DNA of 64,000 nt from NCBI RefSeq assembly GCF_024297185.1, contig NZ_JANCTD010000002.1, positions 310,001-374,000 on the forward strand. Reading direction: 5' to 3'. Positions 50,903-61,688 of this stretch are shown piece after piece. The notes under the pieces were generated by a model, which saw nothing but the letters and a program-made list of their open reading frames with translations, searched no databases and had not been told where the DNA came from. Made by a program: the position numbers and the translations under genes. The stretch's first letter is position 1. Every line of letters starts with the position of its first letter. The stretch is from Lewinella sp. JB7 (GTDB lineage Bacteria > Bacteroidota > Bacteroidia > Chitinophagales > Saprospiraceae).

Positions 50903-52031
50903 AATACGCGCCAAACTCAATACCATCGAGGAAGCCATTCTCGACATCCGGGCCGGCAAGGTGGTCATCGTTGTCGACGACGAAGACCGGGAAAACGAGG
51001 GCGATTTCATCTGCGCCGCCGAGCGCGTCACGCCGGACATCATCACCTTCATGGCTACCCACGGACGGGGCCTCATCTGCACGCCCATCGAGGAACAACG
51101 CGCCGATGAGCTCGACCTGCCCATGATGGTCAATACCAACACGGATATTCACGAAACCGCTTTCTCGGTAAGCATCGACCTCATCGGCCACGGATGCACC
51201 ACCGGCATCAGCAGCTACGACCGGGCCACCTGCATCCGCCGCCTCACCGAACGCAGCGCCCGCCCCACCGACTTTGCCCGCCCCGGCCACGTCTTCCCCC
51301 TACGGGCCGTGAAGGGCGGCGTGCTGCGGCGCACCGGCCACACGGAAGCGGCCGTCGATCTGGCCCGTATGGCCAACCTCTTTCCCGCGGGCGTTGTCGT
51401 CGAAATCCTCAAGCCCGACGGGACCATGGCCCGTCTACCCGACTTAATCACGTTAGCCGAGCAACACGACCTCAAGATCGTCACGATCGAGGATCTTGTT
51501 GCTTACCGCCTGCGTACCGAACGACTCGTGGACGCCGAGTTCAGCATGGAGCTCGAAACTCGCTACGGTCCCTTCCGCCTCACCGCCTACCGGCAAACGA
51601 CGAACGAGGATGTGCACCTGGCCCTCACCCACGGGGAGTGGCTGCCCGACGAACCGGTACTGACCCGGGTCCATAGTTCCACCAGTAGCCGGGACCTGAT
51701 GCACAGTCTGCTCAGCGGCTACAGCACCGGACTGCGCGGCCCCCTCGAAAAGATCGCCGAAGCCGGTAAGGGCATTCTGTTGTTCATGCGCCCCCACCAG
51801 GATGCGAACGACATCATTGCCGGCCTGCGCCTGCTGAAGTCCCGGATGCAGGACGGAAAATCCGTCCGCCCCCCGGAACCCCGTAGTGAGGAACAACGCG
51901 ATTTCGGCATCGGCGCGCAGATCCTCCGCGACCTCGGCGTGTCGAAGCTGCGGGTGCTCAGCAACGCGCCCAAGCACCGCATCGGACTGGAGGGTTACGG
52001 CCTGGAAATCGTTGAATTCGTAAGTCTGTAA
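50841..52031 (+). CDS. ribBA: RibBA: DHBP synthase with degenerate GTP cyclohydrolase II domain
   Basis: A 396-residue two-domain protein of riboflavin synthesis. The N-terminal 3,4-dihydroxy-2-butanone-4-phosphate synthase domain (about 25-225) is intact: VIVVDDEDRENEGDF, THGRGLICTP, GHGCTTGIS, RPGHVFPL and HTEAAVDLARMA. The C-terminal domain (about 230-396) has the GTP cyclohydrolase II fold but not its active site. The zinc-binding Cys cluster expected after TRVHSS is replaced by STSSRDLMHSLLSGYSTG with no Cys. The GRGIGL-type loop is DANDIIAGL. It keeps the final DFGIGAQILRDLGVSKLRVL. The first activity should therefore work and the second should not. The start overlaps the glycosyltransferase gene; a second ATG is at 50856. 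Confidence 0.9.
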   Translation: MEFTVMSGNLLTETKTPEAAEIRAKLNTIEEAILDIRAGKVVIVVDDEDRENEGDFICAAERVTPDIITFMATHGRGLICTPIEEQRADELDLPMMVNTNTDIHETAFSVSIDLIGHGCTTGISSYDRATCIRRLTERSARPTDFARPGHVFPLRAVKGGVLRRTGHTEAAVDLARMANLFPAGVVVEILKPDGTMARLPDLITLAEQHDLKIVTIEDLVAYRLRTERLVDAEFSMELETRYGPFRLTAYRQTTNEDVHLALTHGEWLPDEPVLTRVHSSTSSRDLMHSLLSGYSTGLRGPLEKIAEAGKGILLFMRPHQDANDIIAGLRLLKSRMQDGKSVRPPEPRSEEQRDFGIGAQILRDLGVSKLRVLSNAPKHRIGLEGYGLEIVEFVSL

Positions 52032-52035
52032 GCGG

Positions 52036-52065
52036 TTGCCCGCTACCCGGGGCGGTGTATATTTG
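52036..52065 (+). promoter_or_regulatory. Promoter of yebC (-33 TTG and -7 TATATTTG)
   Basis: TATATTTG at 52058-52065 fits TAnnTTTG, and a TTG at 52036-52038 lies 19 nt upstream of it. The ATG is 17 bp downstream of the box, leaving a short leader. Confidence 0.65.
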
Positions 52066-52082
52066 CGGCAAATTACAGTCGT

Positions 52083-52808
52083 ATGGGACGTGCATTCGAA
52101 TACCGCAAAGCCCGCAAAATGAAGCGGTGGGCCGGTATGGCCAAGGCCTTCACCAAGGTGGGGCGGGAGATTAACATCGCCATTAAGGAAGGTGGGCCCG
52201 ACCCCGACTACAACCCCCGGCTGCGCCTGGCAATCGCCAACGCCAAGGCCGTCAATATGCCGAAGGCGAACGTGGATGCGGCCATCAAACGCGCCACGGA
52301 CAAGGATTCCGCCAACTACGATGAGGTAACCTTCGAGGGCTACGGTCCGCACGGCATCGCCATTCTGGTCGAGGCCACCTCCGACAACAATAACCGGACG
52401 GTAGCCAATATCCGTCACGTATTTTCCAAGTACGGTGGCAGCATGGGCGTCAATGGATCGGTCGACTACATGTTCTCCCGCAAGGGTCAGTTTAAGGTGA
52501 AAGCCGCGAACCTCAAGGGCGACCTCGAAGAGATCGAACTTGAACTGATCGACGCCGGTCTCGACAGCATCGAGCAGGACGAGGATGAGATCACCTTCTA
52601 CACCGCCTTCGAAGACTTCGGGAAGTTCCAGCACGAGCTGGAGGAACGGGGCATCGTGGTGGACAATGCCGAACTGGTGCGGATCCCCAGCCACACCAAG
52701 GAACTCTCCGACGCGGAAGCGGACGCCGTCATCAAGCTCATCGATATGCTCGAGGAGGACGACGACGTAGCGAACGTATTCCACACGATGGACGAGAGCG
52801 AGGATTAA
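52083..52808 (+). CDS. yebC: YebC/PmpR-family DNA-binding regulatory/translation factor
   Basis: A 241-residue member of the widespread YebC family (also called TACO1 in mitochondria). Signatures are the N-terminal MGRAFEYRKARKMKRWAGMA, KVGREINIAIKEGGPDPDYN, ANAKAVNMPKANVDAAIKRA and EGYGPHGIAILVEATSDNNN. The C-terminal acidic end is IKLIDMLEEDDDVANVF. The family has been linked to transcriptional regulation and more recently to relief of ribosome stalling at proline-rich stretches. The gene has a good -7 box and is followed 7 bp later by galK, so co-transcription is likely. Confidence 0.9.
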   Translation: MGRAFEYRKARKMKRWAGMAKAFTKVGREINIAIKEGGPDPDYNPRLRLAIANAKAVNMPKANVDAAIKRATDKDSANYDEVTFEGYGPHGIAILVEATSDNNNRTVANIRHVFSKYGGSMGVNGSVDYMFSRKGQFKVKAANLKGDLEEIELELIDAGLDSIEQDEDEITFYTAFEDFGKFQHELEERGIVVDNAELVRIPSHTKELSDAEADAVIKLIDMLEEDDDVANVFHTMDESED

Positions 52809-52815
52809 GGCCAGG

Positions 52816-53973
52816 ATGCACGGTACTCTGAAAGACTATATCCAACAACTGGAGAGTCCCGCGCCGGCGGACTGGCCCTACGTCGTCCGCTCACCCGGGC
52901 GCATCAACCTGATCGGCGAGCATACGGACTATACCGGCGGACTGGTCATGCCGGCATCCATCAACTACAGCATTCACTTCGTCGCCCGACCGCTGGAGCA
53001 GCCGGAGTGGCGATTACACGCGGTCGACATTGGCGAAACCTATACCCTGCCCCTGCCCATCAACGGCCGTACGGATCGGTTGTGGGTGGATTACCTGGCG
53101 GGCATCGGAACCCAGTTTCAGGACCAGGGCCACTTCCTGCCCGGCCTGGAGATCGTGTTCGGCGGCGACCTGCCCCGCGGATCCGGGATGAGCAGCTCGG
53201 CGGCCCTGGAGGGCGGACTGGCATTTCTGCTTAACGAACTACTCTCCGCCGGGCTCAGTCGCCCGAAACTCGCCCGGCTTTGTCAGCGCTCGAGCAACAC
53301 CTTCCTCGGCATCCCTTCGGGGATTATGGACCAGTACGCCAGCCTCAACGGGCGCGCGGAAGGTCCCATCGTGCTTAACTGCCATACCCTGGAATCGGAG
53401 CCCGTCAAGAACGCCCATTCCGGCTACCAACTCGTACTGGTCAATTCCATGGTTTCCCACGACCTGAGCGACGGTGCTTACGGCCGGCGGGTGGCGGAAT
53501 GCGACGAAGCACTACGGGTCGTACGCGAAAAGTATCCCGAAGTTAGCCATCTGAGTGCCGCCAGCGAGGACCAACTGAACGTCGTGGCGGACAACATGAC
53601 GCCCACCGTGGAGAAACGGGCCCGCTACGTGATCCAAGAAAACGAAAGGGTCCGGCGGGCAATTACCGCCATGGAGGCCGGCAACGCTACCGAATTCGGC
53701 CGCTTGCTCAATGAGAGTCATCGGGGGCTCAGCGAGGATTATGCTGTGAGTTGTCTGGAACTAGATTTTTTGCAACAAACGGCGATCTCGGTCGTCGGAG
53801 TAGCCGGCGCCCGCATGATGGGGGGCGGATTTGGCGGTTGCACCATAAATTTAGTCAAAACGGAAGCGTTGTCGGACTTTCGGACCGAAATCACCCGGGC
53901 GTACCGTCAGGAATTCGGTACCGAACCGGAGGTTTATCCGGTGGAGCTCACCGCGGGTACCTCCTTCATTTAG
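52816..53973 (+). CDS. galK: Galactokinase
   Basis: A 385-residue GHMP kinase that phosphorylates D-galactose at C1 for the Leloir pathway. The galactokinase signature is SPGRINLIGEHTDYTGGLVM, the ATP-binding loop is LPRGSGMSSSAALEGGLAFL, and the third motif is GARMMGGGFGGCTINL. The ATP and sugar residues expected in GRINLIGEHTDY and GIMDQYASLNG are present. It is 7 bp behind yebC. Its 3' end overlaps by 4 bp the stop of a convergent thioredoxin-like gene. With dgoD far upstream, the organism has both phosphorylative and galactonate routes for galactose. Confidence 0.93.
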   Translation: MHGTLKDYIQQLESPAPADWPYVVRSPGRINLIGEHTDYTGGLVMPASINYSIHFVARPLEQPEWRLHAVDIGETYTLPLPINGRTDRLWVDYLAGIGTQFQDQGHFLPGLEIVFGGDLPRGSGMSSSAALEGGLAFLLNELLSAGLSRPKLARLCQRSSNTFLGIPSGIMDQYASLNGRAEGPIVLNCHTLESEPVKNAHSGYQLVLVNSMVSHDLSDGAYGRRVAECDEALRVVREKYPEVSHLSAASEDQLNVVADNMTPTVEKRARYVIQENERVRRAITAMEAGNATEFGRLLNESHRGLSEDYAVSCLELDFLQQTAISVVGVAGARMMGGGFGGCTINLVKTEALSDFRTEITRAYRQEFGTEPEVYPVELTAGTSFI

Positions 53974-55076
53974 AGCACCTTTTGCAGCGCGCGTTCAATC
54001 GACGCGGCACCCCGCAAACCTACCTCGGCGATCTTGCCTTCCCGATCGATAAGGAAGGTAGCCGGGATACCCCGGACGCCGTACTTGGCGGAGGCTTCTC
54101 CGCTCCACCGCTTGAGTTCACTGCCGTGATTCTCCCACACCAGTCCGTCCTGTTCGATGGCCTGGATCCACTTTTGCCGCTCGTTACGCTTGGCGATCTC
54201 CACCTGCTCGGGCGTCAGCCGCGCGGCCTGGGAGTTGTCGATACCGTCAAGCGAGACGCTGTAGATGGTGAAACCTTCATCCTTGTAGCGGTTATACACC
54301 TTCACGACATTAGGATTTTCCCGGCGACAGGGGCCGCACCAGGCGGCCCAGAAGTCGAGCAGTACCACCTGACCGCGCAGGTCGGATAGAGCATAGGTGT
54401 TCCCGTCGGGACCCTGAAGTTCGATGTCGGGGGCCGGCTGGCCGGGTTGAATAAGTCGCTGGCTCTTTTCGAAGGCGATCTGCTGCTTCACCTGCTCCAC
54501 GTACTCGCCGTAGGCACTCCGACTGGCATCACCCTCCGGTAGGCGGGCGAGTACTTCCTCGTGTACGGGCAGCGCGTCCTCACCGGCCCGGAGCAATGCG
54601 CTAAAGGTGATGAAGGCGGCAGTAAACGGATTATCGACCTCACTCACCAGTTTACGAAACTCGTCGATACTCTCCACCTCCCGGGCGTCCTTCATCACCT
54701 TAGCCGTTTCGGCGGCGGAGGGTGACCCCTCGATCTCGAAGTCGTAGGTTCCGAAGGTGCCGACGTCTCCGTCGATCTTGATGTGGCCGTCACGGTCATC
54801 CAGCGCCAGGGTAGCTTTCTGTGCCCCCACCCGTATTTGGTAGAGACCGTCGCGGAGGGGTTCCGCGAAGGCGAAGGTGAACTTACCGTCGGCACCGATG
54901 GTGGCGTTTTTCAGCATTTCCTTTTCGCCGCCGATGGTGATCCGGTCGAGGTTGGCCGTCAGACCGTTGGCGTTGTCCAGTTCCACGTCGATCGTGGTGC
55001 CGTCGGTACGCGCGTCCCGATCGCAGCCGTAGAAGATCGTCAGGGCGGTGAACAGCAAAAGTTGGAGGTGGCGCAT
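53970..55076 (-). CDS. TlpA-like thiol-disulfide oxidoreductase lipoprotein with DUF4369-type N-domain
   Basis: A 368-residue lipoprotein (LTIFYGC, Cys18). An N-terminal beta-rich domain (about 28-120) of the DUF4369 type is followed by a helical linker and a thioredoxin domain (about 210-368). Its redox motif is AAWCGPCRRENP (Cys247 and Cys250), and the cis-Pro segment is YGVRGIPATFLIDREGKI. Such periplasmic TlpA/ResA-like proteins reduce disulfides in exported proteins or support cytochrome c maturation. The gene is convergent with galK (4-bp overlap) and lies downstream of purL on the same strand. Confidence 0.88.
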   Translation of the reverse strand: MRHLQLLLFTALTIFYGCDRDARTDGTTIDVELDNANGLTANLDRITIGGEKEMLKNATIGADGKFTFAFAEPLRDGLYQIRVGAQKATLALDDRDGHIKIDGDVGTFGTYDFEIEGSPSAAETAKVMKDAREVESIDEFRKLVSEVDNPFTAAFITFSALLRAGEDALPVHEEVLARLPEGDASRSAYGEYVEQVKQQIAFEKSQRLIQPGQPAPDIELQGPDGNTYALSDLRGQVVLLDFWAAWCGPCRRENPNVVKVYNRYKDEGFTIYSVSLDGIDNSQAARLTPEQVEIAKRNERQKWIQAIEQDGLVWENHGSELKRWSGEASAKYGVRGIPATFLIDREGKIAEVGLRGAASIERALQKVL

Positions 55077-55124
55077 CGCTACGGTTTTACTAGGAAAAAG
55101 GATTTAGCCGGGCCTTTAGTTGAA

Positions 55125-57368
55125 TCAGGATTCCAGAATGCCGGCCAGCGTGTCGTTGTACAGGGCCTCCCACTCCAGCAGATTCCCCCAGTCCTCGCCG
55201 TCGACCGTAATATCGTCGCCCTCGACGCGGCCAAGGACGGTGAATCCTATGCCATGTTCCCGGAGCAAATCCTCCAGATCGCCCGTCCGCGACTCGTCGG
55301 CGGTGACGACTACCCTACCCTGCGCTTCGCCGAAGAGGAAGGCGTCCTTGCGCATACCGGGATCGGTATCCAGCGTAAATCCGTGGCCGCCTTCGATGGC
55401 CGACTCACACAGCGACTGGAACAGGCCGCCGTCACTGACATCGTGCGCACTTTTGACGTGCTGACCACGGATAGCCGACAGAATGGCACCGTGCAGTTTT
55501 ATTTCCTTCTCCAGGTCGAAGTGCGGCACCTTACTGTGCTCGACGCCGTGAATCGTCCGTAGATATTCCGATGAGCCCAGGTCTTCGACGTTATCGCCGA
55601 CCAGGTAGATCACGTCGTCCTGTTCCTTGAATCCCAGCGTCATGGTACGCTTCACGTTATCCACTACGCCGAGCATCCCGATGGTGGGGGTCGGGTACAC
55701 CGGTTCGATGCGTCCGCCCTCGTACTGCGACTGATTGTAGAAACTGACGTTGCCGCCGGTCACCGGGGTATTGAAGGCCCGGCAGGCCTCACCCATGCCC
55801 TTAATGGCGTTGACGAACTGGTAGAAAGCTTCCGGATTGTAGGGGTTCCCGAAGTTCAGGCAGTTGGTGATCGCGACCGGCTCTCCCCCCGAACAGGCAA
55901 TGTTCCGGGCGGCTTCCGCCACGGCGATCATGGCACCTACGTAAGGGTCCGCGTACACGTAAGCGGAGTTGCAATCGGTAGTGACCGCCAGGGCTTTATC
56001 CGTTCCCTTCACCCGCACCAGCGCGGCGTCGGACGGGCGGTTCTCGCTCATGCTGTTGGTTCGTACCGTACCGTCGTACTGCTCCGTGACCCAGTTTTTG
56101 GATACGAGGCTGGGCGCTTTGAATAGCTTGACGGCGGCGGCGCGCAGGTTCTGTGGAACGTCCACGGAAGCAGGATCGAATTGGTCGATCTTATCCAGGT
56201 AGGCCGGTCGCCGGGTTTCCCGTTCGTAGACCGGGGCACCTCCACCCAGTACGAGGGGCTCAGCGGGTACCTCCGCGACCAGTTCTCCACCGGCGAAAAA
56301 TTCCAGTCGACCCGTATCGGTTACTTCACCGATTTGCTCACACTCCAGATCCCACTTGTCGAAAACGGCCAGCAGTTCTTCCTCCCGTCCCTTGTGGCAG
56401 ACGATGAGCATACGCTCCTGACTCTCGCTCAGCAGGATCTCCCAGGGCTTCATATCGGATTGACGCGTCGGGACCTTGTCCAAGTCGATACGCATACCGG
56501 TGCCGGACTTGGCGCTCATTTCCGAGGTAGAGCAGGTAATACCCGCGGCACCCATATCCTGCATACCGACTACGGCTCCGGTCGCGATGACCTCCAGGCT
56601 GGCCTCTAGCAGAAGCTTCTCCTGGAAAGGGTCGCCCACCTGTACGGCGGGCAGGTCTTCGGCGCTGTCTTCCGTCAGGTCGGCCGAGGCGAAGGTGGCG
56701 CCGTGGATACCGTCCTTACCGGTGGCGGAACCGACGATGAACACGGGGTTGCCCGGTCCGTCGGCGGCGGCGGAGACGGTCTCTCCTACCCGCACGATGC
56801 CTACCGACATGGCGTTTACGAGGATATTCTGATTGTAGCTGGGGTGGAAATACACCTCGCCGCCGACGACGGGAACGCCGAAGCAGTTACCGTAATCGCC
56901 GATTCCCTTGACCACTCCCGCCACGAGGTGCTTCGTGTGGGCCAGATTAGGATCGCCGAACCGCAGACTGTTGAGGGATGCGATCGGGCGGGCCCCCATG
57001 GTAAAGATGTCGCGGTGAATACCGCCTACGCCGGTGGCCGCGCCCTGGTAGGGTTCGATGGCCGAGGGGTGATTGTGACTTTCGATCTTGAAGGCACAGG
57101 CCAGACCGCCCCCGATGTCAACCAGGCCGGCGTTCTCTTCGCCAGCCTCGACGAGCAGTCGCTCTCCTTCCCGGGGAAGGGTCTTGAGCCACATGATGGA
57201 GTTCTTATACGAGCAGTGCTCCGACCACATGACCGAAAAAATGCTGAGCTCGTTAAAGTTGGGGGTGCGCCCCATGATTTCTTCGATCCGGTTGAATTCT
57301 TCCGCGGTGAGTCCGAGGTTCTTGGCGACCTCTACGTCTACTACCTGCACGCTGCTTGCCGTGGCCAT
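55125..57368 (-). CDS. purL: Phosphoribosylformylglycinamidine synthase, small PurL type
   Basis: Start at ATG 57368 ([20 protein letters not shown]) gives 747 residues. This is the length of small PurL, which lacks the glutaminase domain and needs separate PurQ and PurS. The ATP/FGAR-binding repeats are seen as [88 protein letters not shown], and in the second half [17 protein letters not shown] and [18 protein letters not shown]. It makes FGAM in purine synthesis. A TACTTTTG promoter box is 23 bp upstream on the minus strand. It is divergent from groES. Confidence 0.95.
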   Translation of the reverse strand: MATASSVQVVDVEVAKNLGLTAEEFNRIEEIMGRTPNFNELSIFSVMWSEHCSYKNSIMWLKTLPREGERLLVEAGEENAGLVDIGGGLACAFKIESHNHPSAIEPYQGAATGVGGIHRDIFTMGARPIASLNSLRFGDPNLAHTKHLVAGVVKGIGDYGNCFGVPVVGGEVYFHPSYNQNILVNAMSVGIVRVGETVSAAADGPGNPVFIVGSATGKDGIHGATFASADLTEDSAEDLPAVQVGDPFQEKLLLEASLEVIATGAVVGMQDMGAAGITCSTSEMSAKSGTGMRIDLDKVPTRQSDMKPWEILLSESQERMLIVCHKGREEELLAVFDKWDLECEQIGEVTDTGRLEFFAGGELVAEVPAEPLVLGGGAPVYERETRRPAYLDKIDQFDPASVDVPQNLRAAAVKLFKAPSLVSKNWVTEQYDGTVRTNSMSENRPSDAALVRVKGTDKALAVTTDCNSAYVYADPYVGAMIAVAEAARNIACSGGEPVAITNCLNFGNPYNPEAFYQFVNAIKGMGEACRAFNTPVTGGNVSFYNQSQYEGGRIEPVYPTPTIGMLGVVDNVKRTMTLGFKEQDDVIYLVGDNVEDLGSSEYLRTIHGVEHSKVPHFDLEKEIKLHGAILSAIRGQHVKSAHDVSDGGLFQSLCESAIEGGHGFTLDTDPGMRKDAFLFGEAQGRVVVTADESRTGDLEDLLREHGIGFTVLGRVEGDDITVDGEDWGNLLEWEALYNDTLAGILES

Positions 57369-57390
57369 GGGCTGAGATTTGTTGAAGGGG

Positions 57391-57398
57391 CAAAAGTA
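57391..57398 (-). promoter_or_regulatory. Bacteroidota -7 box of purL
   Basis: TACTTTTG on the minus strand, 22 nt upstream of the purL ATG. No convincing -33 element seen. Confidence 0.5.
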
Positions 57399-57486
57399 GT
57401 CAATATGTGCTTGCGGAGCCCCCCCCGTCCTGCGGCTGACATTTTGACCGCCGCCCCCCGGTGGCACGGTCTTCGTACCGCCCCAG

Positions 57487-57511
57487 CGGTGTCGAGCCCG
57501 ACTCGACACCG
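57487..57511. promoter_or_regulatory. 10-bp inverted repeat upstream of groES
   Basis: The arms CGGTGTCGAG and CTCGACACCG are perfect, with a CCCGA spacer. The centre lies about 48 bp before the groES ATG, within the divergent purL-groES gap. It resembles the geometry of heat-shock operators but not the CIRCE sequence, so it is a candidate binding site or leader hairpin. Confidence 0.5.
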
Positions 57512-57546
57512 GAATTAACCTAATTGTCAACTAAACCATTCCATAC

Positions 57547-57810
57547 ATGAAGCCGATCAACGATCGCGTAGTGGTAAAGCCCGCACCCGCAGAAGAGAAA
57601 ACCAGTGGAGGTATCATCGTTCCCGATACCGCAAAAGAAAAGCCCCAACGGGGTGAAGTCATTGCCGTCGGCCCCGGAAAGGAGGGCAACGCCATGACGG
57701 TTAGCGTCGGTGACGTGGTCCTTTACGGTAAGTATGCCGGACAGGAGCTGAAGCACGAAGGGCAGGATCTGCTCATCATGCGCGAAGATGATATTCTCAT
57801 CATCCTCTAG
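57547..57810 (+). CDS. groES: Co-chaperonin GroES
   Basis: An 87-residue Hsp10, slightly shorter than the usual 95-97. Signatures are [38 protein letters not shown], and the C-terminal [20 protein letters not shown]. It caps GroEL as a heptamer. The mobile loop [11 protein letters not shown] is intact. GroEL follows 48 bp downstream in the usual operon. A 10-bp inverted repeat precedes the gene. Confidence 0.97.
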   Translation: MKPINDRVVVKPAPAEEKTSGGIIVPDTAKEKPQRGEVIAVGPGKEGNAMTVSVGDVVLYGKYAGQELKHEGQDLLIMREDDILIIL

Positions 57811-57852
57811 TGACAGGTATTGTCATATCCCATTAAAACTCTAAAATCATAA

Positions 57853-59505
<1,653 letters not shown>

Positions 59506-59528
59506 TCAGCCCCCCGCAACCTACAGAG

Positions 59529-59562
59529 AACCCCGGTTGGCTTCGGCCGACCGGGGTTTTTT
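59529..59562 (+). terminator. Rho-independent terminator after groESL
   Basis: Arms AACCCCGGTTGGC and GCCGACCGGGGTT (one G-T pair) close a TTCG tetraloop, followed by TTTTTT with overlap of the stem's last Ts. Confidence 0.9.
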
Positions 59563-59619
59563 CATTCACTATTTGTCCCGCGCGCTCAACACTATGCGCC
59601 GCCCGTGATTTACTTGCCT

Positions 59620-60120
59620 ATGGAACTTCAAGAGGGAAAGGAAAAATTCATCGAGGCCTGGGGAACGCTCGGCAGCTCCTGGGGCGTCACCCGCACCATG
59701 GCGCAGATCCACGCGCTTCTCCTGATCGCGAACGAACCCCTCAGTTCCGACGACATCATGGAGGAGCTGCAGATCAGCCGCGGTAACGTGAATACCACGA
59801 CCCGCATGCTGCTGGAGTGGGGCCTGGCGCATAAGAAGCTTATTCCCGGCGAACGCAAGGAATTTTTTGTCGCCGAAAAGGATATGTCCAAAGTGGTGAA
59901 GAACATCATCATCGCCCGCAAGAAGCGTGAGCTCGAACCCATGCTACGCCTGCTCGACGATCTCACGGGAGTTAAGGGAGAAGAAGCGGAAGCCGAGGAG
60001 TTTCGCAGCGTGGTCCGAGATCTGAAACTGTACAGCCACAAGGCAGACTCGGCCCTGGCCGCGCTGGTTAAGGTCGACAGCAACTGGTTCTTCTCCACCT
60101 TCCTGACCATGATCAAGTAA
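59620..60120 (+). CDS. GbsR/MarR-type winged-helix transcriptional regulator
   Basis: The ATG at 59620 gives a 166-residue protein starting MELQEGKEKFIEAWGTLGSS. The winged-helix domain spans about residues 15-90: WGVTRTMAQIHALLLIANEP, DDIMEELQISRGNVNTTTRM and LEWGLAHKKLIPGERKEFFV. A C-terminal coiled dimerisation part (about 95-166) follows. This is the layout of GbsR-like MarR relatives that control osmoprotectant or membrane genes in other bacteria; targets here are unknown. It stands alone between groESL and a lipoprotein gene on the other strand. Confidence 0.82.
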   Translation: MELQEGKEKFIEAWGTLGSSWGVTRTMAQIHALLLIANEPLSSDDIMEELQISRGNVNTTTRMLLEWGLAHKKLIPGERKEFFVAEKDMSKVVKNIIIARKKRELEPMLRLLDDLTGVKGEEAEAEEFRSVVRDLKLYSHKADSALAALVKVDSNWFFSTFLTMIK

Positions 60121-60129
60121 GGGCGGTGC

Positions 60130-60843
60130 TCAGGGTTCGCGCTTGATCACCATCCACCCTCCCCGCGCGTCGTTGGAAAGTAAGGAGAACTCCCGGTCGT
60201 AGGGTGGTCGGAGGATCTCCGAGCGCTGGGTTCCCAGGTGCCCGATGACCGTGACCCGCCGCGGTACCTGGTCGCGCTCCGGCAACCTAACCGTTACCTT
60301 CCCGGACCGTGGGATATAGATCAGGTAATTGCCCAGGGAATCCGCGGCGGCAACGGCGCCGGAAGGATTTGCCCGTCCCAGCAACCGGTCATCGCGCCGC
60401 AGTCGCGTGAAATCATAGTAGCGTTCCACCGTCCGCACCGCCCGGATGCTGTTTAGCCTGGCCTGTGACAGCTCTCCGTAAATTCCGCCGCTCCCGCTTT
60501 CGAGCATCCTGCGGTTGAACTCGGGGATATTACTCACCAGCAACTTCCGGGTCAATTCGTCGGTAGTATCCAGGAACACGCCCGCCCGATCCGCGGCGAC
60601 CCGCAGCGTTTGCCGTTCTTTCCCGGTAAAGGATTCGGATAGACGCAGGTAGTTTCCGCCGTTCGCGCGAATGCGCTTCACGATCTCGAGCCCCGTCGGA
60701 AGATCGATGGTGTCTTTCCGTAAATCGAAGCCCATAACGGGACCTTCCGGCGACCGGCTGAGGTAGGTCGAGCCGGCGGGGTCGCAGGAGCAAAAACAAA
60801 ACATAGCGCAGAGAAGCGCGGTAACAAGAGTCGAAGTAGGCAC
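60130..60843 (-). CDS. Lipoprotein with putative collagen-binding-like C-terminal domain
   Basis: I place the start at the GTG at 60843 (alternative GTG at 60864) because it produces a lipoprotein signal with lipobox CFCSC; the longer frame runs under the rluF gene. The 237-residue product has an N-terminal helical part with EIVKRIRANGGNYLRLSESF. The C-terminal beta-sandwich has RTVERYYDFTRLRRDDRLLG, GNYLIYIPRSGKVTVRLPER, and YDREFSLLSNDARGGWMVIK. The latter resembles the putative collagen-binding domain found at the end of some glycoside-hydrolase-like proteins. No catalytic residues are identified. It is divergent from rluF. Confidence 0.65.
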   Translation of the reverse strand: MPTSTLVTALLCAMFCFCSCDPAGSTYLSRSPEGPVMGFDLRKDTIDLPTGLEIVKRIRANGGNYLRLSESFTGKERQTLRVAADRAGVFLDTTDELTRKLLVSNIPEFNRRMLESGSGGIYGELSQARLNSIRAVRTVERYYDFTRLRRDDRLLGRANPSGAVAAADSLGNYLIYIPRSGKVTVRLPERDQVPRRVTVIGHLGTQRSEILRPPYDREFSLLSNDARGGWMVIKREP

Positions 60844-60870
60844 CGCCCGAAGATAGTGAGCCACCCAGAT

Positions 60871-60878
60871 TAGCTTTG
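60871..60878 (+). promoter_or_regulatory. Bacteroidota -7 box of rluF
   Basis: TAGCTTTG fits TAnnTTTG, 22 nt before the rluF ATG. Confidence 0.5.
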
Positions 60879-60900
60879 CCCGCCCTAACCCCCAAAACGT

Positions 60901-61608
60901 ATGAACACCACCTCCGTTTCTCTTAACAAATTCGTAGCCGGTACGGGTATCTGCTCCCGCCGGGAGGCCGATCGCTGGATAGAGGCGGGCCGTCTGGCCA
61001 TCAACGGCCTTACGGCCGTCAAGGGTAATCGCGTCGCGGAGGGGGATGTCGTTACCCTGGACGGAAAACGGCTTTCCTCCAAGCCCCCGCCCGTGTACCT
61101 CGCGCTGCATAAACCGGCGGGGGTCACCAGCACCACCGACCGCAAGGACCGGGACAACATCATTGACTTCATCGGTTTTCCGGAACGCATATTTCCCGTA
61201 GGCAGGCTCGATAAGGCCTCCACCGGCCTCATTCTACTGACCAACGACGGGGACATCGTCAATCAGATCCTGCGGGCCGAGAACGACCACGATAAGGAAT
61301 ACATCGTGACCGTAGATAAACCGATCACCGAATCCTTCCTGCGACGGATGGCCGGGGGTCTGCCCATCCTGGGCCGTCGTACGAAACGGTGTACCGTGGA
61401 ACAACTGGACGTGCGGGTCTTTCGGATCATACTGACCCAGGGGCTGAACCGCCAGATCCGGCGCATGTGTGAGTTCCTGGGTTACCGGGTCCGGACCCTT
61501 AAGCGCATTCGCATTATGAACGTAGAGCTGGGAGACCTTCCGGTCGGACACTGGCGCAAGCTCTCCCCCGATGAGATGAGCGAGCTCGACCGAATGCTCC
61601 GTCCCTGA
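60901..61608 (+). CDS. rluF: 23S rRNA pseudouridine synthase RluF-like
   Basis: A 235-residue pseudouridine synthase with an N-terminal S4 RNA-binding domain (SLNKFVAGTGICSRREADRW, residues 7-26 and on). The catalytic domain has PVYLALHKPAGVTSTTDRKD, RIFPVGRLDKASTGLILLTN with the catalytic Asp, HDKEYIVTVDKPITESFLRR, and QGLNRQIRRMCEFLGYRVRT. The segment DNIIDFIGFPERIFPVGRLD and ILGRRTKRCTVEQL follows RluF (modifies U2604 of 23S rRNA in E. coli) more than RluB/RluE. The gene has its own promoter box and precedes trxB. Confidence 0.9.
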   Translation: MNTTSVSLNKFVAGTGICSRREADRWIEAGRLAINGLTAVKGNRVAEGDVVTLDGKRLSSKPPPVYLALHKPAGVTSTTDRKDRDNIIDFIGFPERIFPVGRLDKASTGLILLTNDGDIVNQILRAENDHDKEYIVTVDKPITESFLRRMAGGLPILGRRTKRCTVEQLDVRVFRIILTQGLNRQIRRMCEFLGYRVRTLKRIRIMNVELGDLPVGHWRKLSPDEMSELDRMLRP

Positions 61609-61659
61609 CGTCGGAATACGACACAACTCCCCCCGGGGGAGGGTGTTAACCGGGTAACT

Positions 61660-61667
61660 TACTTTTG
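61660..61667 (+). promoter_or_regulatory. Bacteroidota -7 box of trxB
   Basis: TACTTTTG fits TAnnTTTG, 21 nt before the ATG at 61689. Confidence 0.55.
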
Positions 61668-61688
61668 CACCCCAAATACACGAAACCA

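Noticed and set aside
51453-52784. 443-codon antisense frame over ribBA/yebC
   Set aside because: Crosses two well-identified genes and their promoter; no domain.
57420-57546. CIRCE heat-shock operator before groES
   Set aside because: The CIRCE consensus is absent; only a different 10-bp palindrome is present.
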